From NCBI GenBank assembly GCA_003512955.1, contig DOTG01000003.1, positions 186,001-250,000 of the forward strand: DNA of 64,000 bases, read 5' to 3'. Each line of letters opens with the position of its first letter. Position 1 is the stretch's first letter. The notes under the pieces are model-generated. The model had not been told where the DNA came from, searched no databases, and was given only the letters and a program-made list of their open reading frames with translations. The position numbers and the translations under genes are program-made. This stretch comes from Marinilabiliales bacterium. Lineage in GTDB: Bacteria > Bacteroidota > Bacteroidia > Bacteroidales > SZUA-534. Below are positions 54,824-64,000 of the stretch, piece by piece.

Positions 54824-57800
54824 ATGAAAAGAAACTTCCTAATACACATTTTTACTTTTCTGTTGCTCAGTGCTGCCTTTACTGCCAATTCGCAAAGTAT
54901 TACTGTAAGTGGTTTGGTTCGTGACAAAAACACCAGTGAGCCTTTAATTGGTGCTAATATGGTAGAGGTTGACAAAAACGGAAGGTTTTTGAACGGAACA
55001 ATTACTGATTTAAATGGAAACTACATTATTAAAGTAAGCTCCGGTTCTGCTACTCTACAGGTTTCATTAATTGGTTTTGAAAAACAAATCATTCAGGTTA
55101 ATAACCGTGCAAAAATTGATGTAACCCTCGAAGAAACCACTTCCCAACTTTCTGAAATTACGATAGTTGGCCAGAAAATGGGGAACGATGGGGTTGTTGC
55201 TATCCGTGACCGAGGTACGGCAATTTCCCGAATTGAACTGAAAGAAATGCATTCTTCCATGACCACTTCTGTTGAGGAGATGCTGCAAGGACGTATGGGT
55301 AATGTGGATATAACCGCTATTTCTGGAGACCCAGGAGCTGGTTTGAACATCCGTATCCGTGGTACAGCCACCTTAAATGCTAAAAACAGCCCATTAATCG
55401 TGATCAATGGGATCCCTTATGACACTCAAATAGATGAGAGCTTTGATCTTGGTAGTGCCGATGTTGAAAAGTTTGGTAGTTTAATTGATGTTGCCCCTGA
55501 AAATATTGAATCGATAGAGGTTTTAAAAGATGCCGGTGCTACTGCCATTTGGGGTTCAAAAGCCTCGAACGGGGTTATTATGATTAAAACAAAACGGGGT
55601 ACCCATTCAAAACCTATTTTTGAATATCAGGCAAAATTTACCACTTCGCATGAACCTGAGGCCATCCCAATGCTCGATGGAGGGGGTTATGCAAAACTTA
55701 TTGCCGAAGAACATTTTAACCTTGATTCAAGAAATGATTTTATTCAAACCAATCCAGATGCCAATCAGATAGCCTATAATAAAGATTGGGAAGAATATTG
55801 GAATTTCGCGCAAAATACAAATTGGATTGATGAAATTACCAAAGTAGCCTTTACCCAGCAACATAACTTTTCCGTCCGTGGGGGGGGTGAAAAATCGGGA
55901 TACAATGTTTCTACCAACTACCTGGATGAACAAGGTACTACCATTGGTACCCGGTTAAAAAAACTGAACATTGGTACTGCTTTTGACTATACCATTTCAA
56001 GCAAACTGAAATTCCAAACCGATGTTATGTACACCCGGTATGACCAGGATGCTACCTACGATTACGAAGACTGGTACTACAAAGACAGTCGCAGCTTGCG
56101 TTCATTGGCCTATCGTAAAATGCCAAACTTGTCGGTATATGTCCGCGATACAAACAATGTGGTGTATGATGAATTTTTTACTCCTGAATATACCCTGCAG
56201 GGAAGCGCTACCGAAATACCTAACCCTGTTGCGTTTGCTAAAGCCGCAAAACATAAACGTTATAAAGATAATTTCAGGGCAGGTTTTACCTTGAATTATC
56301 AGATTAGTGATAAGTTAACAGCAAACTCCATTATTACTCTCGATGTATTTGACTCGAAAATGGAAAAATACCTTCCGTACAACGCAATTGGAGCTTTTTA
56401 CTACAGTGGAAATACCCGGATGGCAACCAACGAATTCACCAATAAATCGAGTATTTATAACATGACCAAATTGATATACAATCCTATATCAACCAAAGAT
56501 CATGAACTTACCTTTTTAGGACAGTTTGATGCTGAACTTACAAAAAGCAAAGGTTATTATGTAATCACAAGTTTTTCCTATTCTGAAGATAATCCAACAA
56601 CCATAGGCAATGAGTCTCCTCCCTCCTATGAAGATGCTAGCTTATCGGAATATCGTTCGATAGGTTACTACGGAAATGTTTTTTATAAATTGAAAGATAA
56701 ATACATACTTTCAGGTGGGGTAAAAGTCGAAGGAAACTCAAAATATAGCAGGGAAGCCCGTTGGGGTTTGTTCCCAGCAGGTTCTGTTGCATGGCGTATT
56801 TCAGAAGAACCCTTCATGAAAAGCATCAAATTCATCGATGATATGAAAATTAGAGGTAGCTGGGGTATTTCAGGAAACTCACCCGATGATAATTACCTGT
56901 ATTATAACGAGTATGTAGCAGGGCCTGAATATGATTACCTTGGTACCGGAGGCATTGTGCCCAGCAATATGGAATTAACCGGCTTAAAATGGGAAAATAT
57001 TGAACAATATAATATTGGATTCTCCTTTTTTGGTATAAAAAACAGGTTGAATGTGGAATTTGATATTTATGACAAAACCACCCATAATCTTTTCTTAAAG
57101 AATACAAACATCCCTTCCAGTACAGGTTTCAGCACCTATAACACAAACGATGGTTCGTTAAAAAATAAAGGTATTGAATTATCAATCGATTATAAAATAA
57201 TTGACAAAGAGGATTTTAATCTGAGTTTTAACTTCAATGTAGCACACAATAAAAATGTTGTTGTAGAATTACCGCAGAATTTCTCACAAGAAACGGGTGA
57301 TATGAATTCGAACGGAGAGTATTTTACCACAGTTACTCCAGGTGAGGCTATTGGTGGTTTTTTTGGGTATAACTTCCTGGGGGTTTACAAAAATGTGGAA
57401 GATACTTACGTAAAAGATGCCGATGGAAACTTAGTGTATGAACTTGGCGAAGAAACACCCATGGTCATGATTTTTGGCGCCGATGGGTATGATTTCCGCC
57501 CCGGTGACTCTAAATATGAGGATGTGAACCACGATGGTAAAATTGACAAACTGGATATTAAATACCTGGGCGATACCAACCCTAAACTGATGGGAGGTTT
57601 TGGTCCAAGGGTAAGGTATAAAAACTTTACTTTCAATATGTTTATTTATTACCGCATTGGTAGCGAAATTATTAACCAAACCCGGATGGATACCGAAAAA
57701 ATGTATGGCTACGATAACCAGAGTACCGCTACAAACTGGAGGTGGAGAACTGAGGGGCAGGAAACCGATATGCCCCGGGCATTATATGGCGAAGGGTATA

Positions 57801-58075
57801 ACTGGCTGGGGTCAACGCGGTTTGTGGAAGACGGCTCTTTTGTCCGTTTGAAATCTGCATCAATAACCTATGATTTACCCAAAGAATGGATTAAAAAATT
57901 CAACATTAAAGACTGTAAGATGTACATAACCGGATATAATCTTTACACCTGGACGAATTATTCCGGACAGGATCCTGAAGTGGGGTTACCCAACCGTCCT
58001 GATGAATTACCCAAAGATTATAGCCGGACACCTCCAAGTACCCGTTATACCCTGGGATTATCGTTAACTTTTTAA
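54824..58075 (+). CDS. SusC/RagA-type transporter
   Basis: 1083 aa. Signal peptide, carboxypeptidase-D-like domain (VSGLVRDKNTSEPLIGANMVEV), plug (IRIRGTATLNAKNSPLIVINGIPYD; SIEVLKDAGATAIWGSKASNGVIMI), barrel ending YTLGLSLTF. A normal full-length SusC. Between a fasciclin gene and SusD (18 bp). Ligand unknown; a glycan or peptide is possible. Confidence 0.95.
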   Translation: MKRNFLIHIFTFLLLSAAFTANSQSITVSGLVRDKNTSEPLIGANMVEVDKNGRFLNGTITDLNGNYIIKVSSGSATLQVSLIGFEKQIIQVNNRAKIDVTLEETTSQLSEITIVGQKMGNDGVVAIRDRGTAISRIELKEMHSSMTTSVEEMLQGRMGNVDITAISGDPGAGLNIRIRGTATLNAKNSPLIVINGIPYDTQIDESFDLGSADVEKFGSLIDVAPENIESIEVLKDAGATAIWGSKASNGVIMIKTKRGTHSKPIFEYQAKFTTSHEPEAIPMLDGGGYAKLIAEEHFNLDSRNDFIQTNPDANQIAYNKDWEEYWNFAQNTNWIDEITKVAFTQQHNFSVRGGGEKSGYNVSTNYLDEQGTTIGTRLKKLNIGTAFDYTISSKLKFQTDVMYTRYDQDATYDYEDWYYKDSRSLRSLAYRKMPNLSVYVRDTNNVVYDEFFTPEYTLQGSATEIPNPVAFAKAAKHKRYKDNFRAGFTLNYQISDKLTANSIITLDVFDSKMEKYLPYNAIGAFYYSGNTRMATNEFTNKSSIYNMTKLIYNPISTKDHELTFLGQFDAELTKSKGYYVITSFSYSEDNPTTIGNESPPSYEDASLSEYRSIGYYGNVFYKLKDKYILSGGVKVEGNSKYSREARWGLFPAGSVAWRISEEPFMKSIKFIDDMKIRGSWGISGNSPDDNYLYYNEYVAGPEYDYLGTGGIVPSNMELTGLKWENIEQYNIGFSFFGIKNRLNVEFDIYDKTTHNLFLKNTNIPSSTGFSTYNTNDGSLKNKGIELSIDYKIIDKEDFNLSFNFNVAHNKNVVVELPQNFSQETGDMNSNGEYFTTVTPGEAIGGFFGYNFLGVYKNVEDTYVKDADGNLVYELGEETPMVMIFGADGYDFRPGDSKYEDVNHDGKIDKLDIKYLGDTNPKLMGGFGPRVRYKNFTFNMFIYYRIGSEIINQTRMDTEKMYGYDNQSTATNWRWRTEGQETDMPRALYGEGYNWLGSTRFVEDGSFVRLKSASITYDLPKEWIKKFNIKDCKMYITGYNLYTWTNYSGQDPEVGLPNRPDELPKDYSRTPPSTRYTLGLSLTF

Positions 58076-58093
58076 TTAACCCTGTTATCAAAA

Positions 58094-59527
58094 ATGGATA
58101 TGAAAGATTCAAAATATATCGTAACATTAAAATCACTACTGGTTATTCTTGTTGCTTCGATAATGGTAACGAGCTGTAACGATTGGATTGATTTGGAACC
58201 GGAAGATAAAATTGTTTTGGAAGAATTCTGGAAAACAAAAAGTGATGTTCTTTCCTTTGTAGCAGGAGCTTACGACTCCCAAAGAGGTTCTGTTGTAAAA
58301 ACCTTTTACATGGGCGAAATTCGCGCCGATATGATTGAGGGTACCAAAGGAGATTACCTGAATATTTCTGACCACATTATTTTACCCTCAAATTATGCGG
58401 TAAGGTGGGCTGAATATTACAATACCATAAACCTGACAAATACTGTAATGTATTACGCACCCGAGGTGCAAAAGCTCGATGCCAGTTTAACCGATTCATT
58501 GATTGGAAAAATCGAATCCGAAATGCTATTCCTCCGTTCCCTGAATTATTTCTATTTGGTTAAAATATGGAAAGAAGTTCCTTTGGTTTTAAATCCAACC
58601 ATTTCTGATACCGTAAATTTTTATATTCCTAAGAGTACTGAACCTGTTATATTAAATCAAATTATTAGCGATCTGAAAAAAGCAAGTGGACAAGCTTCAA
58701 CCGATTATACCAACAAAGGAGTTGCCAATAAATATGCTATTCAGGCACTTTTGGCCGACATCTACCTTTGGAAAGAAGATTACGCGAACTGCAATAGGTA
58801 TTGCGATTCCATTATAAATACCGGCCTGTTCGGCTTAGAATCCAACGCTACCTATTTTAACCTATTTTACCCGGGTAATTCCATGGTTGAAAGCATCTTT
58901 GAGGTACAATTTGTTGACGATGATACCGATTTACAAATTAGTACCTTTTATTCAAACGGTGTATTCAATACCATAAGGCAAAACTTAGCAGAATATGGGT
59001 TCGATGAGGATTTAGACATCCGCCGTTGCGGTGGAAAAGGCCCTATATGGAAATACAGAGGGATTGATGCTGTAGGTAGTTCGGATAGGGAAGACTATGA
59101 ATACGATCCTAATTTTATTGTTTACAGGTATGCCGAAATATTACTCATGAAAGCCGAAGCATTAGCCGAAACAGGTGACTTAACAAATGCCAACAATTTG
59201 TTAAGGCAAATTGTAGAACGCTCAGGTTTTTATTACACCGAGACCAATGACAAAGGCATTCTCATGGATAACTTACTTGCTGAAAGAGGCCGTGAATTTG
59301 GTGCCGAAGCAAAACGATGGTTCGATGTACTCCGGTTTGCAAAAAAGAACCATTTTTCTGACAGACAAGATCTTATAGATATAGTGCTGGGTAAAGGCGA
59401 TGATGCTCAGGAAATAGCCATCTTAAAATCGAAAGTGGTGGATACTATGAGCTACTATTTACCAATCTATATTAATGAGATTCAATACAATAAAAATTTA
59501 GTACAGAACCCTTTCTATGAAAGGTAA
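58094..59527 (+). CDS. SusD/RagB-type lipoprotein
   Basis: 477 aa. Lipobox VTSC, then NDWIDLEPEDK and the family fold, ending LLAERGREFGAEAKRWFDVLRF and NKNLVQNPFYE. Paired with the SusC just upstream. The following fasciclin gene starts 7 bp after the stop if its 59535 start is used. Confidence 0.94.
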   Translation: MDMKDSKYIVTLKSLLVILVASIMVTSCNDWIDLEPEDKIVLEEFWKTKSDVLSFVAGAYDSQRGSVVKTFYMGEIRADMIEGTKGDYLNISDHIILPSNYAVRWAEYYNTINLTNTVMYYAPEVQKLDASLTDSLIGKIESEMLFLRSLNYFYLVKIWKEVPLVLNPTISDTVNFYIPKSTEPVILNQIISDLKKASGQASTDYTNKGVANKYAIQALLADIYLWKEDYANCNRYCDSIINTGLFGLESNATYFNLFYPGNSMVESIFEVQFVDDDTDLQISTFYSNGVFNTIRQNLAEYGFDEDLDIRRCGGKGPIWKYRGIDAVGSSDREDYEYDPNFIVYRYAEILLMKAEALAETGDLTNANNLLRQIVERSGFYYTETNDKGILMDNLLAERGREFGAEAKRWFDVLRFAKKNHFSDRQDLIDIVLGKGDDAQEIAILKSKVVDTMSYYLPIYINEIQYNKNLVQNPFYER

Positions 59528-59534
59528 TAATAAA

Positions 59535-61076
59535 ATGATTAAACTAATTGGAATTATGAAAAATTTAAGTTTAAAGAAAAAGGAATCGTTCAGTACATTT
59601 TTCTTCATTTTATTCATCTTTTTAGGGATTGGGCTAATTGGATGTAATGATGAACCACAGTTAAGGGATAGAGGCAATGAAGAACTTGTAATTACTGAAT
59701 ATATTATAAGAGAAAAAGATTTATTTTCAGAATTTAATGGTGTTTTAGAAAAAACGGGTATAGATAATATTCTACGATTAAGAGGTCCATATACCCTTAT
59801 GGCACCAACTAACGATGCAATGTTTGCATATTATACCAGCAAAGGCGTATCATCGTATAACGAAATTGAAACAGAAGAACTTAAAAATTTTGTTCTGAAT
59901 CACATTTTTAAAGGCTCAATTGGTACAGGTGCTATTGGTTTAGGGGCTTTACCTTTTAAAAACGGGCTAAATGATTATATTGCTTCCGACCTTCAGGAAA
60001 CTGAAATCATCCTAAATAAAAAAGCTAAAATCATTAAAAGAGATATTGAAGTTTCAAATGGTTTCATTCACCATATTGATAAGGTTTTGGAACCTTTTGA
60101 CGATGATGATCACATATTTGCCGTATTATCAGCATTAGAAGGGTATTCTATTTTTACGGAGGGATTGGTACGGGCAGGAATTTCAGATACCTTAAATGAC
60201 ATTTCCTTCCCCTATGGAAACACAACCGCCAAAGTGAATTTTACATTGCTGGCAGTTCCCGACACCCTTTACCAACGCGAAGGTATAAATTCAATTAACG
60301 ACCTGATTGACCGTTATGGAACCGAAGGAGAACTTAGTGATACCAGTAACGGTTTTTATAAATATATGATATTCCACTGTGTTTCTGGAATAAATTATTT
60401 TTCGTTACTTGATACCGATTCAAAAGGTAAAGCCTATTATCTGATAACAAACGATAATTACATTCACATTACCGTGGGGAAAGACTACTTTATCAATAAA
60501 GATACTGACGGCAATTATTCTGCCTTTTATTATGAACAATCAAATATTCCTGCTAAAAACGGGGTTATCCATACTATAAATAACCTTTTCCCAAATGTAG
60601 AAATGGCTCCGGTTCAGATAACCTTTCAGACTACCGAATTTTTCGACCTTCAGCAGGGCGATTATTATCTGGATCATTATGCCCGTTTTTATGATGGCGA
60701 AAATACCTTTGAAGGTATTAAATGGGATGCCGAATACCTGATGTATTATTTCAAGTATGAACCCCTCATGGATCACGACGCACTGAGTTTAATGGGCCAT
60801 TTCTGGATTGAAATAACCACACCCAAAATCCGGAAAGGAACTTACAACCTTTCTACATTTATGTTTTGGGGAGGTGGAAATGCCTATACTGCCTGGTATG
60901 TTGATGGGGAGTATCTGGGTGATTTAGACCCCGGACTGGGTATTTGGGGCGATCTTACACATCCGGTTGTGGTTGGCGAAGTAACATTTACCGAAACAAA
61001 ATCGCATACCATCAGGTTACAAACGCTTATACCCGGTGGTATGTGGTGGGACTTTATAAGGTTTGAACCCAAATAA
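59535..61076 (+). CDS. Fasciclin-domain lipoprotein
   Basis: 513 aa. ATG 59535 is preferred: AAAGG lies about 10 bp before it. An ATG at 59517 overlaps SusD; one at 59556 is also possible. Lipobox LIGC, FAS1 domains at about 35-180 (LRGPYTLMAPTNDAMFAYY) and 180-360 (VNFTLLAVPDTLYQREGI), then a carbohydrate-binding-like beta domain (TYNLSTFMFWGGGNAYTAWYVDGEYLGDLD). Second fasciclin protein of this locus, so SusC/SusD sit between two adhesion-type proteins. Confidence 0.88.
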   Translation: MIKLIGIMKNLSLKKKESFSTFFFILFIFLGIGLIGCNDEPQLRDRGNEELVITEYIIREKDLFSEFNGVLEKTGIDNILRLRGPYTLMAPTNDAMFAYYTSKGVSSYNEIETEELKNFVLNHIFKGSIGTGAIGLGALPFKNGLNDYIASDLQETEIILNKKAKIIKRDIEVSNGFIHHIDKVLEPFDDDDHIFAVLSALEGYSIFTEGLVRAGISDTLNDISFPYGNTTAKVNFTLLAVPDTLYQREGINSINDLIDRYGTEGELSDTSNGFYKYMIFHCVSGINYFSLLDTDSKGKAYYLITNDNYIHITVGKDYFINKDTDGNYSAFYYEQSNIPAKNGVIHTINNLFPNVEMAPVQITFQTTEFFDLQQGDYYLDHYARFYDGENTFEGIKWDAEYLMYYFKYEPLMDHDALSLMGHFWIEITTPKIRKGTYNLSTFMFWGGGNAYTAWYVDGEYLGDLDPGLGIWGDLTHPVVVGEVTFTETKSHTIRLQTLIPGGMWWDFIRFEPK

Positions 61077-61105
61077 TAGCTTATTACTTCATAATATTAA
61101 AATCA

Positions 61106-64000
61106 ATGTTGAAAAAACAATTAAATACTGACTCCATGACAAACATGAAATTAAATGTTCGGATTGTATTTATCCTTTTGATGATGATAATAACTATCCC
61201 TGCACATATATGGGCACAGGAAAACATGTTTACCATTAAAGGTACCATACTTGAATCGGGTACAAGCGCCCCTGTAAAACAGGCCGTTGTTTCAGTGGCA
61301 TTTTCGAATAACACCACTGGTACAGATACAAACGGTTATTTTTCGCTCAATTTATCCTCTCCAAATGAAGTTTTGGTTATAACCTATCCTGGGTTTCATC
61401 CCACTGAGACATATACACACGGGCAGAGCAATATTACTGTTTATCTGGTAAAAGAGGAATTCATTTCAAACGATGATGTTTTTAATTCGCTTAACGAAAA
61501 TAAAAAATTATTAAAAAGTGTAAATGCTATTTCAATATTAAAAAGACCCGTATTTGAGAAAACCGCCTCAAGTTCATTGGGCCAATCCCTAAACGGAAGG
61601 GTTGCCGGTTTACATGTAATTGAACACTCAGGAATGCCGGGTCATAATTCCTGGTTAAATATCAGGGGTCTGTCTTCAATTTTTGGACGAAACCAGCCCT
61701 TGGTTTACATCGACGGAATGATTCATGAGATTTATTTTACAAACAACGAATTAATTGAGGGCCACCTCATGAATCCGTTAGACATTGTTGATGTGGATGA
61801 CGTGGTAAATATTTCGGTTCACAAAACAAACGATGGATCAATGGGAAGTGCCGGCTCAAACGGTGCCATTAATATCTATACCGAACAAAACGAAAACACA
61901 AGTGCCTCCATTATCTTTAAAATGTATGGTGGTATTTCGTTCCCTTTTGCCTCACAAAAAATGTTAGATGGTCCTCAGTTTAAAACCTATTTTACCGATT
62001 TATTAACCGGCCAGGGATATTCTGAAGCAAATATTAATCAGACTTTTCCCTGGTTAAATGGTGATAATACCGTTAATAATTATTTCAAATACAACAACAA
62101 CACCGATTGGCAAAATGAAATGACAAAACCATCGGGATACCAGAAATACCACATCTTTATAAAAGGGGGCGACGAGGTGGCCACCTATACCATCTCCACC
62201 GGTTTTTTGCGTCAGGGAGCTGCTTACGAGGGTTGGCGGAATGCACGCTATAACCTGAGGGTAAACGGTAAAATCAATATCACAAATAAATTGTTCGTGA
62301 TTCCGAATATTAAATTATCACTATCTGATAGCTATCTTTCGAATATGGGCCCAACAGAGGAACGTAACCCTGTATTAGCATCGTTGCTGAATCCGCCATT
62401 AATGGCAGCCCACGAAAAGAGCAATATTGGTGCTACTTTGTATCCTTTTGATGATATTGGCGTTTTTCCTGCAAGTAACCCTGCCGTATTGATCGATTTT
62501 TTGGGAACTACCCGTAATTTCCAATTATTGTCTTCAGGTAAAATTCTTTATGTATTTAACTCAAAATGGAACGTATCTACCCTTGTTGGAACCAGCGTGA
62601 ACAACGATCGCCAAGGAATTTTTATCCCAGATAAAGGAGTCCTTAGCGTTTTAGCATATGAGCAAAATACCCCTCGTGATATGGTCACTGAATTCCGTTC
62701 GGTGCAGAACCACTCCACTGTGAATTATTCTAATAAAATAAACCACCACCAATTCGATTTTATTGGAGGGTTCAGGGTAATGAAAAATATCTATAAAAAT
62801 AACTGGGCCAAAGACTTAAACACCCCTTCGGATGATGTAACCAGCTTAGGTTCAGGTAAAGAATTAACCTATTTGCGTTCAAATGGCGGAGAATTAACTG
62901 AGACCAACTGGATTTCATATTTTGGCGATTTTAACTATGCCTATCAGGATAAATATTATGTAAAAGCCTCCATGTCGTTCGATGGAGCATCCGTTTTCAA
63001 CAGCCAAAACCGCTATAATTTTTATCCTTCGGTATCCGCAGCATGGCGGTTAAGTGCTGAGGATTTTTTAGTTAATAACCCTGTTATTAACGACTTGAAA
63101 ATGAGAATATCAGCCTCGCAAACAGGTAATATGTTCAGTAATTCTTATGTAATGTCGAAAAATTTACTCGAAGGAGCCCGCTACCAGTATTATGGAGTAC
63201 CTACTAAAACCTATATCTCCAACGAAGACCTATCGGTTGAAAAAAAATCATCGGTATCCACTGGTTTCGATTTAACTATTGTTAAAAAAGCAATCAATAT
63301 CCATGTCGATTATCATTATTCCATGGTTAATAACCTGATGATTAGCCATACTTTACCATTTTATTATGGCGATAAAGCATATATTGATAATGGTGGTAAA
63401 TTGAATATCAATGGAATTGAGTTTGCTGCCGACGGACGTTTTAATATTGGAGCGGCCACTTTATTACTCGATGCTACGGTTACTTACCAGAAAAGCCAAA
63501 TTAATGAGTTTAACTTTATTAATGCCGACGAAAAATTTATTACCCACGAGGTGCCTGGCGGAGAATATGTTGCTATGGAAGGCAATCCGATAAATTCCTT
63601 CTATGGTTATGTAACCGATGGCATTTATAACACCAACGAGGAAGCCAACGGATTAATTGGCCCAAATGGTTTAGCTATGGGTGCAGGCGATGTTAAATTT
63701 ATGGATTTTGATGGCGATGGTAAAATTACCGATGCTGATAAAAAAATAATCGGAAACCCTAACCCCGATCTGTTTGGTGCTTTTTCGGCCGTTTTAAAAA
63801 TTTACCGGTTCGAATTCTCGACTCTTTTTAACTATAGCGTAGGCAACGATGTGTTTAATTATGTAAGGTATAAAACCACCTCTATGGATAGCTACGTAAA
63901 CCAAAGTGTTGATGTGCTCGAAAGATGGGATACCGACAATTTAGATGCTACCCTTCCGAAAGCCAGCATTGGCGATCCAAATGGCAACAACGTTTTCTCT
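61106..64000 (+). CDS. Second SusC-type transporter, 3' end outside window
   Basis: The frame is open for 965 codons to the window edge without a stop. Starts at 61106, 61136 and 61145 are in frame; the last two give the cleaner signal (MKLNVRIVFILLMMIITI). Regulatory-domain-like start (IKGTILESGTSAPVKQAVVSVAF), plug (LNGRVAGLHVIE, IRGLSSIFGRNQPLVYIDGM), barrel region with FDGDGKITDADK. Diverged from the SusC at 54824. The partner SusD is probably just beyond the window. Confidence 0.9.
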   Translation, partial: MLKKQLNTDSMTNMKLNVRIVFILLMMIITIPAHIWAQENMFTIKGTILESGTSAPVKQAVVSVAFSNNTTGTDTNGYFSLNLSSPNEVLVITYPGFHPTETYTHGQSNITVYLVKEEFISNDDVFNSLNENKKLLKSVNAISILKRPVFEKTASSSLGQSLNGRVAGLHVIEHSGMPGHNSWLNIRGLSSIFGRNQPLVYIDGMIHEIYFTNNELIEGHLMNPLDIVDVDDVVNISVHKTNDGSMGSAGSNGAINIYTEQNENTSASIIFKMYGGISFPFASQKMLDGPQFKTYFTDLLTGQGYSEANINQTFPWLNGDNTVNNYFKYNNNTDWQNEMTKPSGYQKYHIFIKGGDEVATYTISTGFLRQGAAYEGWRNARYNLRVNGKINITNKLFVIPNIKLSLSDSYLSNMGPTEERNPVLASLLNPPLMAAHEKSNIGATLYPFDDIGVFPASNPAVLIDFLGTTRNFQLLSSGKILYVFNSKWNVSTLVGTSVNNDRQGIFIPDKGVLSVLAYEQNTPRDMVTEFRSVQNHSTVNYSNKINHHQFDFIGGFRVMKNIYKNNWAKDLNTPSDDVTSLGSGKELTYLRSNGGELTETNWISYFGDFNYAYQDKYYVKASMSFDGASVFNSQNRYNFYPSVSAAWRLSAEDFLVNNPVINDLKMRISASQTGNMFSNSYVMSKNLLEGARYQYYGVPTKTYISNEDLSVEKKSSVSTGFDLTIVKKAINIHVDYHYSMVNNLMISHTLPFYYGDKAYIDNGGKLNINGIEFAADGRFNIGAATLLLDATVTYQKSQINEFNFINADEKFITHEVPGGEYVAMEGNPINSFYGYVTDGIYNTNEEANGLIGPNGLAMGAGDVKFMDFDGDGKITDADKKIIGNPNPDLFGAFSAVLKIYRFEFSTLFNYSVGNDVFNYVRYKTTSMDSYVNQSVDVLERWDTDNLDATLPKASIGDPNGNNVFS

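Overview
The window looks like chromosomal DNA from a member of the Bacteroidota, probably a Bacteroidales/Marinilabiliales-type polysaccharide degrader. The evidence is several SusC/SusD pairs, secreted lipoproteins with short lipoboxes, two proteins with type IX secretion C-terminal sorting domains, and TAnnTTTG promoter -7 boxes. No tRNA, rRNA or CRISPR array was seen. The genus cannot be fixed from the sequence alone.

Layout. 1-4971: the start of an M6-type secreted metalloprotease (3' end outside the window), a Tat-exported type B carboxylesterase and a small lipoprotein, all on the minus strand. 4972-6673: a gene-poor stretch with dispersed-type and tandem repeats. 6674-15343: a one-directional, AT-rich array of about eight small gene units, separated by repeated hairpin elements. 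The units hold a zinc-ribbon/membrane pair, a coiled-coil membrane protein, a P-loop kinase/PIN-GNAT/ASCH trio, an orphan MNT nucleotidyltransferase, a small T9SS protein, a 174-aa/54-aa pair and a complete HepT/MntA (HEPN/MNT) toxin-antitoxin pair. It resembles an integron-like cassette array but has no integrase in the window. 15511-19899: minus-strand esterases, a small ABC transporter pair and a metallo-beta-lactamase-fold hydrolase. 20197-24657: a large CotH/lamin-tail/beta-helix surface protein with a T9SS signal.

24734-42402 is the best-defined system: a divergent putative regulator, then ribokinase, SusC, SusD, three secreted ADP-ribosylglycohydrolase-family enzymes, two double-domain esterases, a GRP-type sugar permease and a lipoprotein, closed by a terminator. 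This matches the logic of the Bacteroides ribose-utilisation (rus) loci: bind and import ribosides at the outer membrane, de-esterify them, cleave N-ribosyl bonds in the periplasm, import ribose through the inner membrane and phosphorylate it.

42503-51258 holds a SLC13 anion symporter, a serine hydrolase, a PHP-fold protein, an orphan TPR-histidine kinase and a TonB-dependent receptor. 51259-52614 has an ISL3-family transposase remnant, a degenerate repeat and a C10 tract. 52615-64000 is a second SusC/D locus in which SusC and SusD are flanked by two fasciclin-domain lipoproteins, followed by a second SusC that runs off the window.
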